Assembly: GCA_937922045.1 (NCBI GenBank)
Contig: CAKZXA010000010.1
Span: 62,001 to 126,000, forward strand
DNA length: 64,000 bases
Source of the DNA: an uncultured Acidimicrobiales bacterium
GTDB lineage: Bacteria; Actinomycetota; Acidimicrobiia; Acidimicrobiales; SZUA-35
Direction: 5' to 3'
Both the position numbers and the translations under genes were made by a program. The stretch's first letter is position 1, and every line of letters begins with the position of its first letter. The notes below the pieces were generated by a model that was given only the letters and a program-made list of their open reading frames with translations, was not told where the DNA came from and ran no database searches. Below, piece by piece: positions 1-7,983 of this stretch.

Positions 1-871
1 CATCATTGATCGTGCAGCCGAAGGCGTTCTTGAGAGCCTTGATATCGGCGAGTGGAAAGGAACGATAGGAGAAGAGACGTTCTGCGGTGATGGTCTGGTT
101 CAGCGGTGTTGCTGGGGCCGCTGCCGTCGGTAGACCGGGAAGGCGATCCGATGATCGACGAGGAGCAGGAGTAACACCCGGTATCCCCCGACGGATCGCG
201 TCGGCCATGAGGTTCAGCACGGGCGCCACGATCTCGGCATTGCTCGCCACCTCACGTAGAAGCTTGATCTGAAGCCGGGCGATCTTGCGAGGGGCGCCCA
301 CCAGCTGGCGGCCGGTGCGGGCTAGGAGTTCGGCGTCGGTCGGAATCGGCTCTGATCTGAGCTCGGGAACAGGTTCGGTCGAAATGTCGTGATCGGCTTC
401 GCCGTCCAGCAGCATGATCGTCATCTGGGCGCCGACCGCTCCGTCCACGGCCGCGTGGTGAATCTTGGTCAGAACTGCGAACGTTTCGTTGGGTAGGCCC
501 TCGATCACATAGACCTCCCACAGGGGACGCTTGCGATCGAGCGGGCGTGCCACCAGCCGAGCCACCAGTTCCTGAAGTTGGGCTGGCTCGCCCGGTGGAG
601 GAACCGCTATGTGGCGAACATGAAAGTTGAGGTCAAAGTCGGGATCGGTGACCCAATAGGGATGGTCAAGACCGAACGGCACCTCCACGAGGCGGCGCCG
701 AAAAGGGGTTGCTCGATCCAGGCGCCGCAAGATCTGCGCCTTGTAGGCCTGGTACGGATTGAAATCCTCGGCCTCGGGCCGTTCATAGACGATTAGCGAA
801 CTTACGTGGCCGAACGTCGTGGCGGTCTCCATGCTAAGGAAGGCGCTATCGAGACCGGTGAGTTGCAACAC
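1..871 (-). CDS. WS/DGAT O-acyltransferase, C-terminus cut by window edge
   Basis: Wax ester synthase/diacylglycerol acyltransferase, which joins acyl-CoA to long-chain alcohols or diacylglycerol to make storage lipid. The reading frame opens with GTG at 871, preceded by an AGGGGA ribosome site, and stays open without a stop to base 1, giving about 290 residues of a family usually 440-480 long. The acyltransferase motif HHAAVDG lies at residues 138-144, and near the edge the frame reads TPLNQTIT and then FGCTIND, both typical of the family's C-terminal domain. It is transcribed away from the patatin-like gene and the second WS/DGAT, with about 210 bp between. Family assignment is firm; substrate preference cannot be read from sequence. 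Confidence 0.92.
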   Translation of the reverse strand, partial: MLQLTGLDSAFLSMETATTFGHVSSLIVYERPEAEDFNPYQAYKAQILRRLDRATPFRRRLVEVPFGLDHPYWVTDPDFDLNFHVRHIAVPPPGEPAQLQELVARLVARPLDRKRPLWEVYVIEGLPNETFAVLTKIHHAAVDGAVGAQMTIMLLDGEADHDISTEPVPELRSEPIPTDAELLARTGRQLVGAPRKIARLQIKLLREVASNAEIVAPVLNLMADAIRRGIPGVTPAPRRSSDRLPGLPTAAAPATPLNQTITAERLFSYRSFPLADIKALKNAFGCTIND

Positions 872-1080
872 GTTGTGTTCCCCTGACGACCGTTGTTGTG
901 ATGGAGCCCACACCGCGTTTCCTCGCGTGCCCGCTGTGGCCAACCTAGTCGTTGGTTTACTATCGAGCCATTGGCTTCTGTGGTGAATGTTGCCAGGGTT
1001 CGTCGCGTGAGCGCTCGCTTTTGTACGCTACGGGGTCTGATGGCTATGAGGCGGAACTTCCACTATCACGACGAGCTCAG

Positions 1081-2121
1081 GTGAGTGCGCCGCGGGTGGC
1101 ATTGGTGCTCGGCGGCGGCGGAATCGCTGGCTATTCGTTCCACACGGCCTCCCTCGGAGCGATCCAGGAGGTAACGGGTTGGGACCCCCGCACCGCAGAT
1201 CTTGTCATCGGAACCAGCGCCGGTTCATCGATTGGGGCCCTGATCGCAGGCCGTGTTTCCGTGGCCGACATGCTGGCCCGAATCCTCACCGTGCCCACCG
1301 ACCCGGCAGGTATGGCGAAGTTGCGAAGCATCAGCGGCCGAGGCTTGTCCGCCCCCTTCCTGTTCGGCCTCACCGGACCCCGCATGGCTCTTCGAGAAGT
1401 AACCCGTTTCCCGAAAGTCGACCCTCTTCGTTTGGTCACCGGATTGTTGCCTCAGGGAGCGGTGCAAACCGAAATTCTCGGTGAGGACGCCGAGGTTCTG
1501 CACGGCGACACCTGGCCGGCCCAGCCTCTCTGGATCACCGCCGTGGACACGTCATCGGGTGCACGCGTTGTTTTCGGGCGAGACCGCTTCGACGTGCCCG
1601 TGCATCAGGCGGTGGAGGCGAGCTGTGCGGTGCCAGCCCTGTTCCAGCCGGTAGGGATCGACGGCGACACCTTCGTCGATGGGGGCGTGGAATCGGCGAC
1701 AAACGCCGACCTTGTGCTCGAGTCTGACGGCGCCGGTGCTCCCGACTGTGATTTCGACCTCGTGGTGATTCTTTCGCCTTTGTCGGAACGGCGAAAGCTG
1801 CGCATGCCGAGCGCCAACTCGGTCCTGCGGGTGCTTCCCACCATCCAACTCCACCGAGAGGTCGGCACTATTAGAAAGACAGGAACCCCGGTGCTGATCA
1901 TCGAACCGAACGGTGCCGTGGTTCGCGCCACCGGGCCAAACCCGATGGATCCCACCAAGCTGATCTCGGTGATGGTCGAATCGTCAACGTCAGCCTTCGA
2001 CACCCTGGCCAAACCCGCACTTGAAGGTCACGTCGAACTTCTTACTCAATGCGCAGCGGCCACCGAGACCCCACCCGACGTTCCATTCCCTCAGCCGCAA
2101 ACCACCCAGATTCGTCCCTAG
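1081..2121 (+). CDS. Patatin-like phospholipase/lipase
   Basis: Patatin-family serine hydrolase of 346 residues, expected to release fatty acids from phospholipids or neutral lipids. The oxyanion glycine run GGGG is near residue 11, the nucleophile elbow is GTSAGS with Ser46, and the second catalytic residue is Asp200 in VDGGVES, so the Ser-Asp dyad is intact. I chose GTG 1081 because the domain begins almost at once; the frame is open upstream to TTG 952, but those residues do not look like the family. It lies 37 bp ahead of a WS/DGAT gene on the same strand and divergent from another, so a role in turning over stored lipid or feeding acyl chains to the acyltransferases is a reasonable inference. 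Confidence 0.88.
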   Translation: MSAPRVALVLGGGGIAGYSFHTASLGAIQEVTGWDPRTADLVIGTSAGSSIGALIAGRVSVADMLARILTVPTDPAGMAKLRSISGRGLSAPFLFGLTGPRMALREVTRFPKVDPLRLVTGLLPQGAVQTEILGEDAEVLHGDTWPAQPLWITAVDTSSGARVVFGRDRFDVPVHQAVEASCAVPALFQPVGIDGDTFVDGGVESATNADLVLESDGAGAPDCDFDLVVILSPLSERRKLRMPSANSVLRVLPTIQLHREVGTIRKTGTPVLIIEPNGAVVRATGPNPMDPTKLISVMVESSTSAFDTLAKPALEGHVELLTQCAAATETPPDVPFPQPQTTQIRP

Positions 2122-2158
2122 ACGAGCTGTTCACGAGACGACGATACGACAACCAACT

Positions 2159-3484
2159 ATGGAACGACTCACCCCAGAAGACACCACCTTCCTTCATTTG
2201 GAGAATGAAGTCAGCGCTATGCATTCGGTGTCGGTCGCCATCTTTGATGGCCCCGAACCGGCGTTTGACGATGTGCGGGTGCTCTTGGGCGAGCGGGTCG
2301 GCTTTGTGCCGCGCTTTCGCCAGCGTGTGGTGGAAGTGCCTTTCGGTCTCGAACGGCCGGTCTGGCTCAACAGCCCGCAGTTTCGCCTCGACTATCACCT
2401 GCGCCACTCGGCCCTCCCCGACCCCAGCGGGGAGGCTCTGACCAACCTTGTTTCGCGTGTTCTTTCTCAACGCCTCGACCGGGGCAAGCCACTATGGGAG
2501 CTCTGGATTGTTTCGGGCCTGGCCGATGGACGGTGGGCCATTCTGGCCAAGGCCCACCACGCCATCATCGACGGTGTCTCAGGAATCGATCCCCTGGCCG
2601 TTGTGTTCGACGAGTTCGTCGTCGACGGTCTCGTACCGCCCCCGTGGGAGCCCGATGATCTGCCCACCGACTCTGCCTTGGTAAACAAGGCGATGGTCGA
2701 CCTTCTGACGAAGCCTTCGGAACAGCTTCGCCTCGTTCGACGCTTCAGCCGGTTGCCCAACGACATCGTGCGCTCGGCCCAACGGTTCGGGCCCGGCGCC
2801 GGCACCGCCACATCGGGGGGAGCCGAAAGCCCCCATCGCGTCTGGTCGACGGTGCCCATTCCCTTTGACGTGGTTCGGGAGCAGCGGATCGATTCCGACG
2901 TCTCCACCAACGACGTCTTGCTGACCTATGTCGCCATGGGGCTACGCGCACTCGCCGACCAGGGTCGTCCGTGGAACGGTCGGGAAGCGACGGCGCTGGT
3001 GCCCTACGCCGTCGGGCCCGGTGGTGTGTTCACCAACGAGGTGGCGTCTCGCCTTGCTCGCCTACCGCTAGGTCCGGCCGACTTCACCCAAACCCTACGC
3101 CTCGTCGCCGACCAGGGTGGATCTGAAGTAAGGGGTCGAGATCAGCGACGGCGGGTTCCGGCTGCAGCTATGACGGCCCGACGAGGCCTCTCAGCCTCCA
3201 CCATCGCCGCGCTCGGGGTGCGGCGGGTGACCCGCGACGCCCGCGGCAAGGCCGACACTGTAGCGGTGAACGCTCCCGGTCCGCGGGAGGCTCTGTCGGT
3301 CATGGGGCGCCCGATGGTATCGCTGGCGTCGGCGATCCCGTTGGCTGGCGGTGTGCCGGTGTCGTTCAGCATCGTTTCCTATGTCGACCATTTCACCATC
3401 GGTGTGACCACCGATCTCGACTCAGGGCTCGACCCTGTCGCCGTAACCGACGCCATCGCTGTCGCTGCGCTTCACGAAAGCTAG
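2159..3484 (+). CDS. WS/DGAT O-acyltransferase
   Basis: Second wax ester synthase/DGAT enzyme, complete at 441 residues. ATG 2159 was chosen because the protein then starts MERLTPEDTTFLHLE, the usual N-terminus of this family. The active-site motif HHAIIDG is at residues 133-139. The C-terminal half carries the conserved NDVLLTYVAMGLRAL and TNEVASRL segments. It follows the patatin-like gene by 37 bp and is probably co-transcribed with it. The copy across the divergent promoter shares the same N-terminal architecture but differs clearly in sequence, so the two are paralogs and not a recent duplication. Confidence 0.93.
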   Translation: MERLTPEDTTFLHLENEVSAMHSVSVAIFDGPEPAFDDVRVLLGERVGFVPRFRQRVVEVPFGLERPVWLNSPQFRLDYHLRHSALPDPSGEALTNLVSRVLSQRLDRGKPLWELWIVSGLADGRWAILAKAHHAIIDGVSGIDPLAVVFDEFVVDGLVPPPWEPDDLPTDSALVNKAMVDLLTKPSEQLRLVRRFSRLPNDIVRSAQRFGPGAGTATSGGAESPHRVWSTVPIPFDVVREQRIDSDVSTNDVLLTYVAMGLRALADQGRPWNGREATALVPYAVGPGGVFTNEVASRLARLPLGPADFTQTLRLVADQGGSEVRGRDQRRRVPAAAMTARRGLSASTIAALGVRRVTRDARGKADTVAVNAPGPREALSVMGRPMVSLASAIPLAGGVPVSFSIVSYVDHFTIGVTTDLDSGLDPVAVTDAIAVAALHES

Positions 3485-3627
3485 AGGGCATCGTAGACCG
3501 CCCGTTCGAAGCTAGCGAAGGCGTCGAGGCTCAGGTTGTGGCTGGATCGGCGAAACAGGCGTAGGTCCGGTTACAGACGCAGGTCCAACGAGTCGGCGTT
3601 TGGAGAGCTACAGCTAGCCTCAAACCA

Positions 3628-4899
3628 ATGAGTGTTCTTCCCTGGCATCTGCTGCCCGAGACCTCTTCGGTCGATGCTGACGGACGGCTCAGTGTCGGTG
3701 GCTGCGACGTCATCGACCTGGCCCACGAATTTGGAACGCCGCTCTTCGTCTACGACGAGCAACATCTACGCTCACGATGCCGTGAGGCAGTCGATGCCTT
3801 TGGCGCCCACGCAACCTATGCCTCTAAATCCTTCCTCTGCCGGGCCATGGCTCGGCTGGTTCATGAGGAAGGTATGGGTATCGATGTCGCCACCGGCGGC
3901 GAATTGCACGTGGCCCTCGCCGCCGGGGTGCCAGCCGACCGCCTTGTGATGCACGGCAACAACAAGTCGTTTGAAGAGTTGGCGCAGGCTCGGAAGGTCG
4001 GGGTCAACCGCATCGTCGTCGACAGCTTCCAGGAGCTCGATCGGCTCGAGTCGCTCTATCAGGCCGATGGCTTCGCGCCCAAGATTCTTCTTCGGGTCAC
4101 CCCAGGGGTGAAGGCCGAAACCCATGAGTACATCGCCACTGGACAAGACGATTCCAAGTTTGGTTTTACGGTGTCGACCGGGCTCGCCCGAGAGGCGGTG
4201 GAAAAGGCGCTCGCATCCCCAGCGGTCGAGCTGATGGGGATCCACGCCCACATTGGTTCCCAAGTATTTCGCGTCGACTCCTTTGGTGCTGCGGTTGAAG
4301 TCTTGGGCTCGTTTGCCAAGCCCTTCGACTTGCCCGAATTGGTCGTGGGTGGCGGACTCGGTGTTGCCTACGTCGAGGGAGAGGAAGCACCCAGCATTTC
4401 TCAATGGTCGGGCATTCTGAAAAAGGCGGTCGCTGATGGAGGCATTTCGTCTGCCATCGGGATCGAACCAGGCCGTTCGATCACGGCCGCTGCTGCCCTG
4501 ACCCTCTATACGGTCGGCACGGTCAAGGAACTCGAAGGGATTCGCACCTACGTTGCGGTCGACGGGGGCATGAGCGACAATCCCCGTCCGGTGCTTTACG
4601 GATCCGGTTATGAGGCGTTCCTACCGCGAGCGACCACCGCTGATCGGTCCCGTCCGGTGCGTATCGTCGGCAAGCACTGCGAATCGGGCGACCTGCTGGT
4701 TCGCGAGGGTAAGGTCCCGACCGACCTTGCGGTTGGCGACATCCTGGCCACACCGGTCACGGGTGCCTACGGTCATTCGATGGGTTCCAACTACAACAAG
4801 GTCTTGCGCCCTCCCGTGGTGTTTTGTAATGACGGCGACGCCCGATTGGTCGTGCGCCGCGAGACCTACGAAGACTTATTGGTAACAGACCTCGGCTGA
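3628..4899 (+). CDS. lysA: Diaminopimelate decarboxylase
   Basis: Converts meso-diaminopimelate to L-lysine, the last step of the pathway. This is a PLP enzyme of the alanine racemase/ornithine decarboxylase fold III, 423 residues. The PLP lysine is K67 in YASKS. HIGSQ, EPGRSI and the active-site CESGD motif follow in the expected order, and the C-terminal YNKVLRP segment is present. ATG 3628 gives the usual N-terminal length. It is followed after 18 bp by hom and then thrC, so the three form an aspartate-family block. No leader peptide or riboswitch is visible upstream. Confidence 0.96.
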   Translation: MSVLPWHLLPETSSVDADGRLSVGGCDVIDLAHEFGTPLFVYDEQHLRSRCREAVDAFGAHATYASKSFLCRAMARLVHEEGMGIDVATGGELHVALAAGVPADRLVMHGNNKSFEELAQARKVGVNRIVVDSFQELDRLESLYQADGFAPKILLRVTPGVKAETHEYIATGQDDSKFGFTVSTGLAREAVEKALASPAVELMGIHAHIGSQVFRVDSFGAAVEVLGSFAKPFDLPELVVGGGLGVAYVEGEEAPSISQWSGILKKAVADGGISSAIGIEPGRSITAAAALTLYTVGTVKELEGIRTYVAVDGGMSDNPRPVLYGSGYEAFLPRATTADRSRPVRIVGKHCESGDLLVREGKVPTDLAVGDILATPVTGAYGHSMGSNYNKVLRPPVVFCNDGDARLVVRRETYEDLLVTDLG

Positions 4900-4917
4900 A
4901 GCTAATAGGCTTGCCCG

Positions 4918-6279
4918 GTGAGTTCTGAGAATCCAGCGTTGGCGAGCGAGACGGGGACCGGCAGCGGGCCCAAGGCGGTGACGGTTCGGGTCGGCATTCT
5001 GGGCTGCGGCAATGTGGGCGCGCCCCTGGTCGAACTGATCGGGCAGCGCAACGATGCGATCGAAGCCGCAACCGGCATCCGTTTCGAGGTGGCCGCAGTA
5101 GCGGTTCGCAATACATCGAAGCCACGGGAACCGGCTATCGACGAGAGCCTTCTTACCACCGTCGCTAACTCGGTCGTCACCGACCCAAGCATCGATGTCG
5201 TGGTTGAGGTGATCGGTGGTATCGAACCGGCCCGTTCCCTGATCGCCGAGGCCCTAAAGGGCGGCAAACCTGTGGTCACGGCAAACAAGGAGTTGTTGGC
5301 CAACGTCGGTGTTGAACTTTATGAAATCGCTGACGCCAACGGTGTCGATCTGCTTTTCGAGGCGGCCGCCGCTGGTGCGATCCCGATCGTTCGCCCCCTG
5401 CGCGAGTCACTACTCGGCGAAGACATCCAGCGCTTGATGGGCATCGTCAATGGCACCACGAACTACATTCTGACCCGCATGACCGAGGACGGCGCTTCCT
5501 ATGCCGAAGCCCTGGCCGAAGCCCAACAGCGCGGCTATGCAGAACGAGACCCGACGGCTGACGTCGAAGGCTATGACGCCGGGGCGAAGGCTGCCATCAT
5601 GGCGTCGATCGCTTTCGGTACCACGGTTGTGGCCGGCGATGTTTACCACGAGGGCATCGCCAACATCACGCAGGAAGACATCGCCTTCGCCAAGCACTTT
5701 GGTTACACGATCAAGCTCTTGGCCATCGCTGAGCGATTCGCCGATGATGAAGGCTTCGAGGTCGGGGTCACCGTGTATCCGGCCATGGTGGACGAAACCC
5801 ACCCTCTGGCTTCGGTGCGGGGCTCCTTCAATGCGGTCTTCGTCGAGGGTGCGGCGGCGGGTGATCTCATGTTCTATGGACGAGGAGCGGGTGGCTACCC
5901 GACGGCCTCAGCGGTGCTGGGTGACCTCATCGATGCTTCAGCCAACAAAACTCGCGGTAGTTTCCGACCCGTGCCCGCTGGCCCCCGAGCGAGGATCCGT
6001 CCAGTCGATGCCTTGGGTTCGGCCTTCTATTTCAATGTCGAGGTCGACGACACGCCCGGTGTGCTAGCGGCTGTCTCCGGTGCGTTTGGCCGCCATGGGG
6101 TATCCATCCGTTCTATGGAACAACAAGTTGTTTCCGAAGGCGACGAGTTGGGCCGGGCGCGCATTGCTTTCATCACCCACGAAGCGGTTGAGAGGGATGT
6201 GCAGGCCACCCTGGCTGAACTCCAGGATCTCGATGCGGTGTTTCGGATTCACAGCGTGCTCCGGGTGATCGAATCATGA
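4918..6279 (+). CDS. hom: Homoserine dehydrogenase
   Basis: NAD(P)-dependent reduction of aspartate semialdehyde to homoserine, the branch point to threonine and methionine. It has 453 residues from GTG 4918. The nucleotide-binding GILGCGNVG lies at residues 26-34, the family signature around GIVNGTTNYIL is in the catalytic domain, and an ACT regulatory domain fills about the last 85 residues (FNVEVDDTPGVLAAV onward), suggesting threonine feedback control as in other ACT-bearing forms. The first 20 residues are a low-complexity extension. The stop codon falls inside the first unit of a 14-bp tandem duplication shared with the thrC start region. Confidence 0.96.
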   Translation: MSSENPALASETGTGSGPKAVTVRVGILGCGNVGAPLVELIGQRNDAIEAATGIRFEVAAVAVRNTSKPREPAIDESLLTTVANSVVTDPSIDVVVEVIGGIEPARSLIAEALKGGKPVVTANKELLANVGVELYEIADANGVDLLFEAAAAGAIPIVRPLRESLLGEDIQRLMGIVNGTTNYILTRMTEDGASYAEALAEAQQRGYAERDPTADVEGYDAGAKAAIMASIAFGTTVVAGDVYHEGIANITQEDIAFAKHFGYTIKLLAIAERFADDEGFEVGVTVYPAMVDETHPLASVRGSFNAVFVEGAAAGDLMFYGRGAGGYPTASAVLGDLIDASANKTRGSFRPVPAGPRARIRPVDALGSAFYFNVEVDDTPGVLAAVSGAFGRHGVSIRSMEQQVVSEGDELGRARIAFITHEAVERDVQATLAELQDLDAVFRIHSVLRVIES

Positions 6280-6308
6280 GGTTTGTGTCATGAGGTTTGT
6301 GTCATGAG
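6275..6308 (+). repeat. 14-bp tandem duplication at hom stop / thrC start
   Basis: The unit CATGAGGTTTGTGT occurs at 6275-6288 and 6289-6302, followed by a partial third copy, CATGAG, at 6303-6308. The hom TGA stop lies in the first unit, and the ATG used for thrC lies in the partial third. The duplication moved the thrC start away from what was probably an ATGA overlap. Other stop codons in this window carry similar 12-14-bp duplications. Confidence 0.95.
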
Positions 6309-7710
6309 CGATGCCTCAGAGCGGCCGTTGACCTACACCTCGACCCGAGGATCCGCCCCTGAGCTTGGGTTCGGCGATGTGCTTCTGGCCGGGCTTGCGG
6401 TCGATGGCGGACTCTACTGTCCAACGACAGTCCCTGAGCTTCCAACCGTCACCGCCGAGATGTCGTACCAGGAAGCGGCTGCAGCCATCATGGCTCCCTA
6501 CGTCGCTGGCACGTTCGACGTCGGCACGGTCCGGACCATGGCCGACGACGCCTACCGCTCGTTTCGCTCGCCGTCGGTCTGCCCCGTGCACGAGTTGGCC
6601 TCAGGCCGCCACCTGCTCGACCTAACGCAAGGCCCGACCTTGGCGTTCAAAGACGTGGCCCTTCAGATGGTTGGACGCATGCTGGATGCCCAACTTGAAC
6701 GTAGGGGTGAACGGGTCACCGTTATCGGCGCCACGTCGGGCGACACCGGTTCGGCTGCGATCGAGGCCTTGGCTAACAACAGAAATGTTGATGTCGTCAT
6801 CCTCCACCCGCTCGACCGTGTTTCGGAGGTGCAGCGCCGGCAGATGACCACCGTGGTCGCTTCCAACATTAGCAATGTGGCCATCGAGGGGACCTTCGAC
6901 GATTGTCAGGACCTGGTGAAGGCAGCCTTCGCCGACGAGGTGTTGCGGCAGGAGATGAATCTCGCCGCGGTGAACTCGATCAACTGGGCCAGAGTCATGG
7001 CCCAGATCGTCTACTACGTCACGTCGGCTCGAGCCGTCCGTCCCGACGGTGGCCCCGTTTCGTTCGCTGTGCCGACGGGAAACTTCGGCAACATCTTGGC
7101 CGGCTGGTATGCCAAGCGAATGGGACTCAGCGTCGACCGGCTGATCATCGCCTCCAACCGAAACGATGTCCTTACTCGATTCTTCGAAACCGGCAGGCTG
7201 ATCATCGAGTCGGTAGAGCCGTCGCTGAGCCCGAGCATGGACATTCAGATTTCGTCCAATTTCGAGCGGCTCCTCTGGGAAGCCAGCGGACGCGATGGTG
7301 ACGCCATCGTCGACCTGCTGGCGGCCCTACGCAGCGAGGGACGCGTCGACGTGCCTGAGGCTTGGTGTGATGCCATCCGCGCCGAATTCGATGGCTACCG
7401 CCTCGACGATGAGGGCATCCTGGCTGAGATCGCCTCGGTCTCATCGGATTCGGAGCTGCTGATCGACCCCCACACCGCGGTTGGAACCTATGCTGCTCGA
7501 AGAGCCCAGGCCGACGGTGTGAAGAGCCCGATCATCGTTCTGTCGACGGCAGACCCGGCAAAGTTCCCCGACGCGGTTGAGCGAGCGGTCGGTGCCCGCC
7601 CTGAGCTCCCCGCCCACCTGAGCGAGTTGTTAACCCGTTCCGAGCGATTCGAGACGATGACGAACGATCTGGATGCGATCGCCGCCAAGCTTCGGTCGCT
7701 GCGAAGCTGA
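6304..7710 (+). CDS. thrC: Threonine synthase
   Basis: PLP-dependent conversion of O-phosphohomoserine to threonine, 468 residues. The PLP lysine is K116 in LAFKDVALQ, followed by the glycine-rich SGDTGSAA phosphate loop, and VPTGNFGN lies further on. The N-terminal YTSTRGSAPELGF is typical of the longer, E. coli-like threonine synthases. I placed the start at ATG 6304, immediately after the tandem duplication; an in-frame TTG at 6283 would add seven residues encoded by the repeat itself. It ends the lysA-hom-thrC block. No thrB homolog is adjacent, so homoserine kinase must be encoded elsewhere. Confidence 0.95.
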   Translation: MSDASERPLTYTSTRGSAPELGFGDVLLAGLAVDGGLYCPTTVPELPTVTAEMSYQEAAAAIMAPYVAGTFDVGTVRTMADDAYRSFRSPSVCPVHELASGRHLLDLTQGPTLAFKDVALQMVGRMLDAQLERRGERVTVIGATSGDTGSAAIEALANNRNVDVVILHPLDRVSEVQRRQMTTVVASNISNVAIEGTFDDCQDLVKAAFADEVLRQEMNLAAVNSINWARVMAQIVYYVTSARAVRPDGGPVSFAVPTGNFGNILAGWYAKRMGLSVDRLIIASNRNDVLTRFFETGRLIIESVEPSLSPSMDIQISSNFERLLWEASGRDGDAIVDLLAALRSEGRVDVPEAWCDAIRAEFDGYRLDDEGILAEIASVSSDSELLIDPHTAVGTYAARRAQADGVKSPIIVLSTADPAKFPDAVERAVGARPELPAHLSELLTRSERFETMTNDLDAIAAKLRSLRS

Positions 7711-7759
7711 GTTCTGGCGGGTCGTCGTGTGGGAGCCGACGGTGGATGGATGCCGCTGA

Positions 7760-7786
7760 ACCGAGAAGTTTGCTGGTAGTCTCGGT
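7760..7786 (+). other. Small hairpin in the thrC-rho interval
   Basis: ACCGAGA (7760-7766) can pair with TCTCGGT (7780-7786) across a 13-base loop, 50 bp after the thrC stop. There is no uridine run behind it, so it is a poor intrinsic terminator. It may be an upstream part of the roughly 270-bp region ahead of rho, which holds no other gene I could support. Confidence 0.3.
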
Positions 7787-7983
7787 ACGGAGGCTGTGGA
7801 CAGGCGAACAAGGAGCTCATCGGAGTTCGATGTCGCTTTGTCTAGTAGGCCGTCTGGCACACGTTCGGGGATGTCGTGCGACGCCCCTCCATCGGTCCTG
7901 GTCTGAGTAGATCATGTTCTGGTGTGCCGCCACCTCGTAGTCCTCCCCGCCTGTTTACTGTCAATTTTTGTGAGGAAAAGCTC

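Noticed and set aside
952..1080. 43-residue N-terminal extension of the patatin-like protein from TTG 952
   Set aside because: The patatin domain starts right after GTG 1081, and the extension lacks family similarity and a ribosome site.
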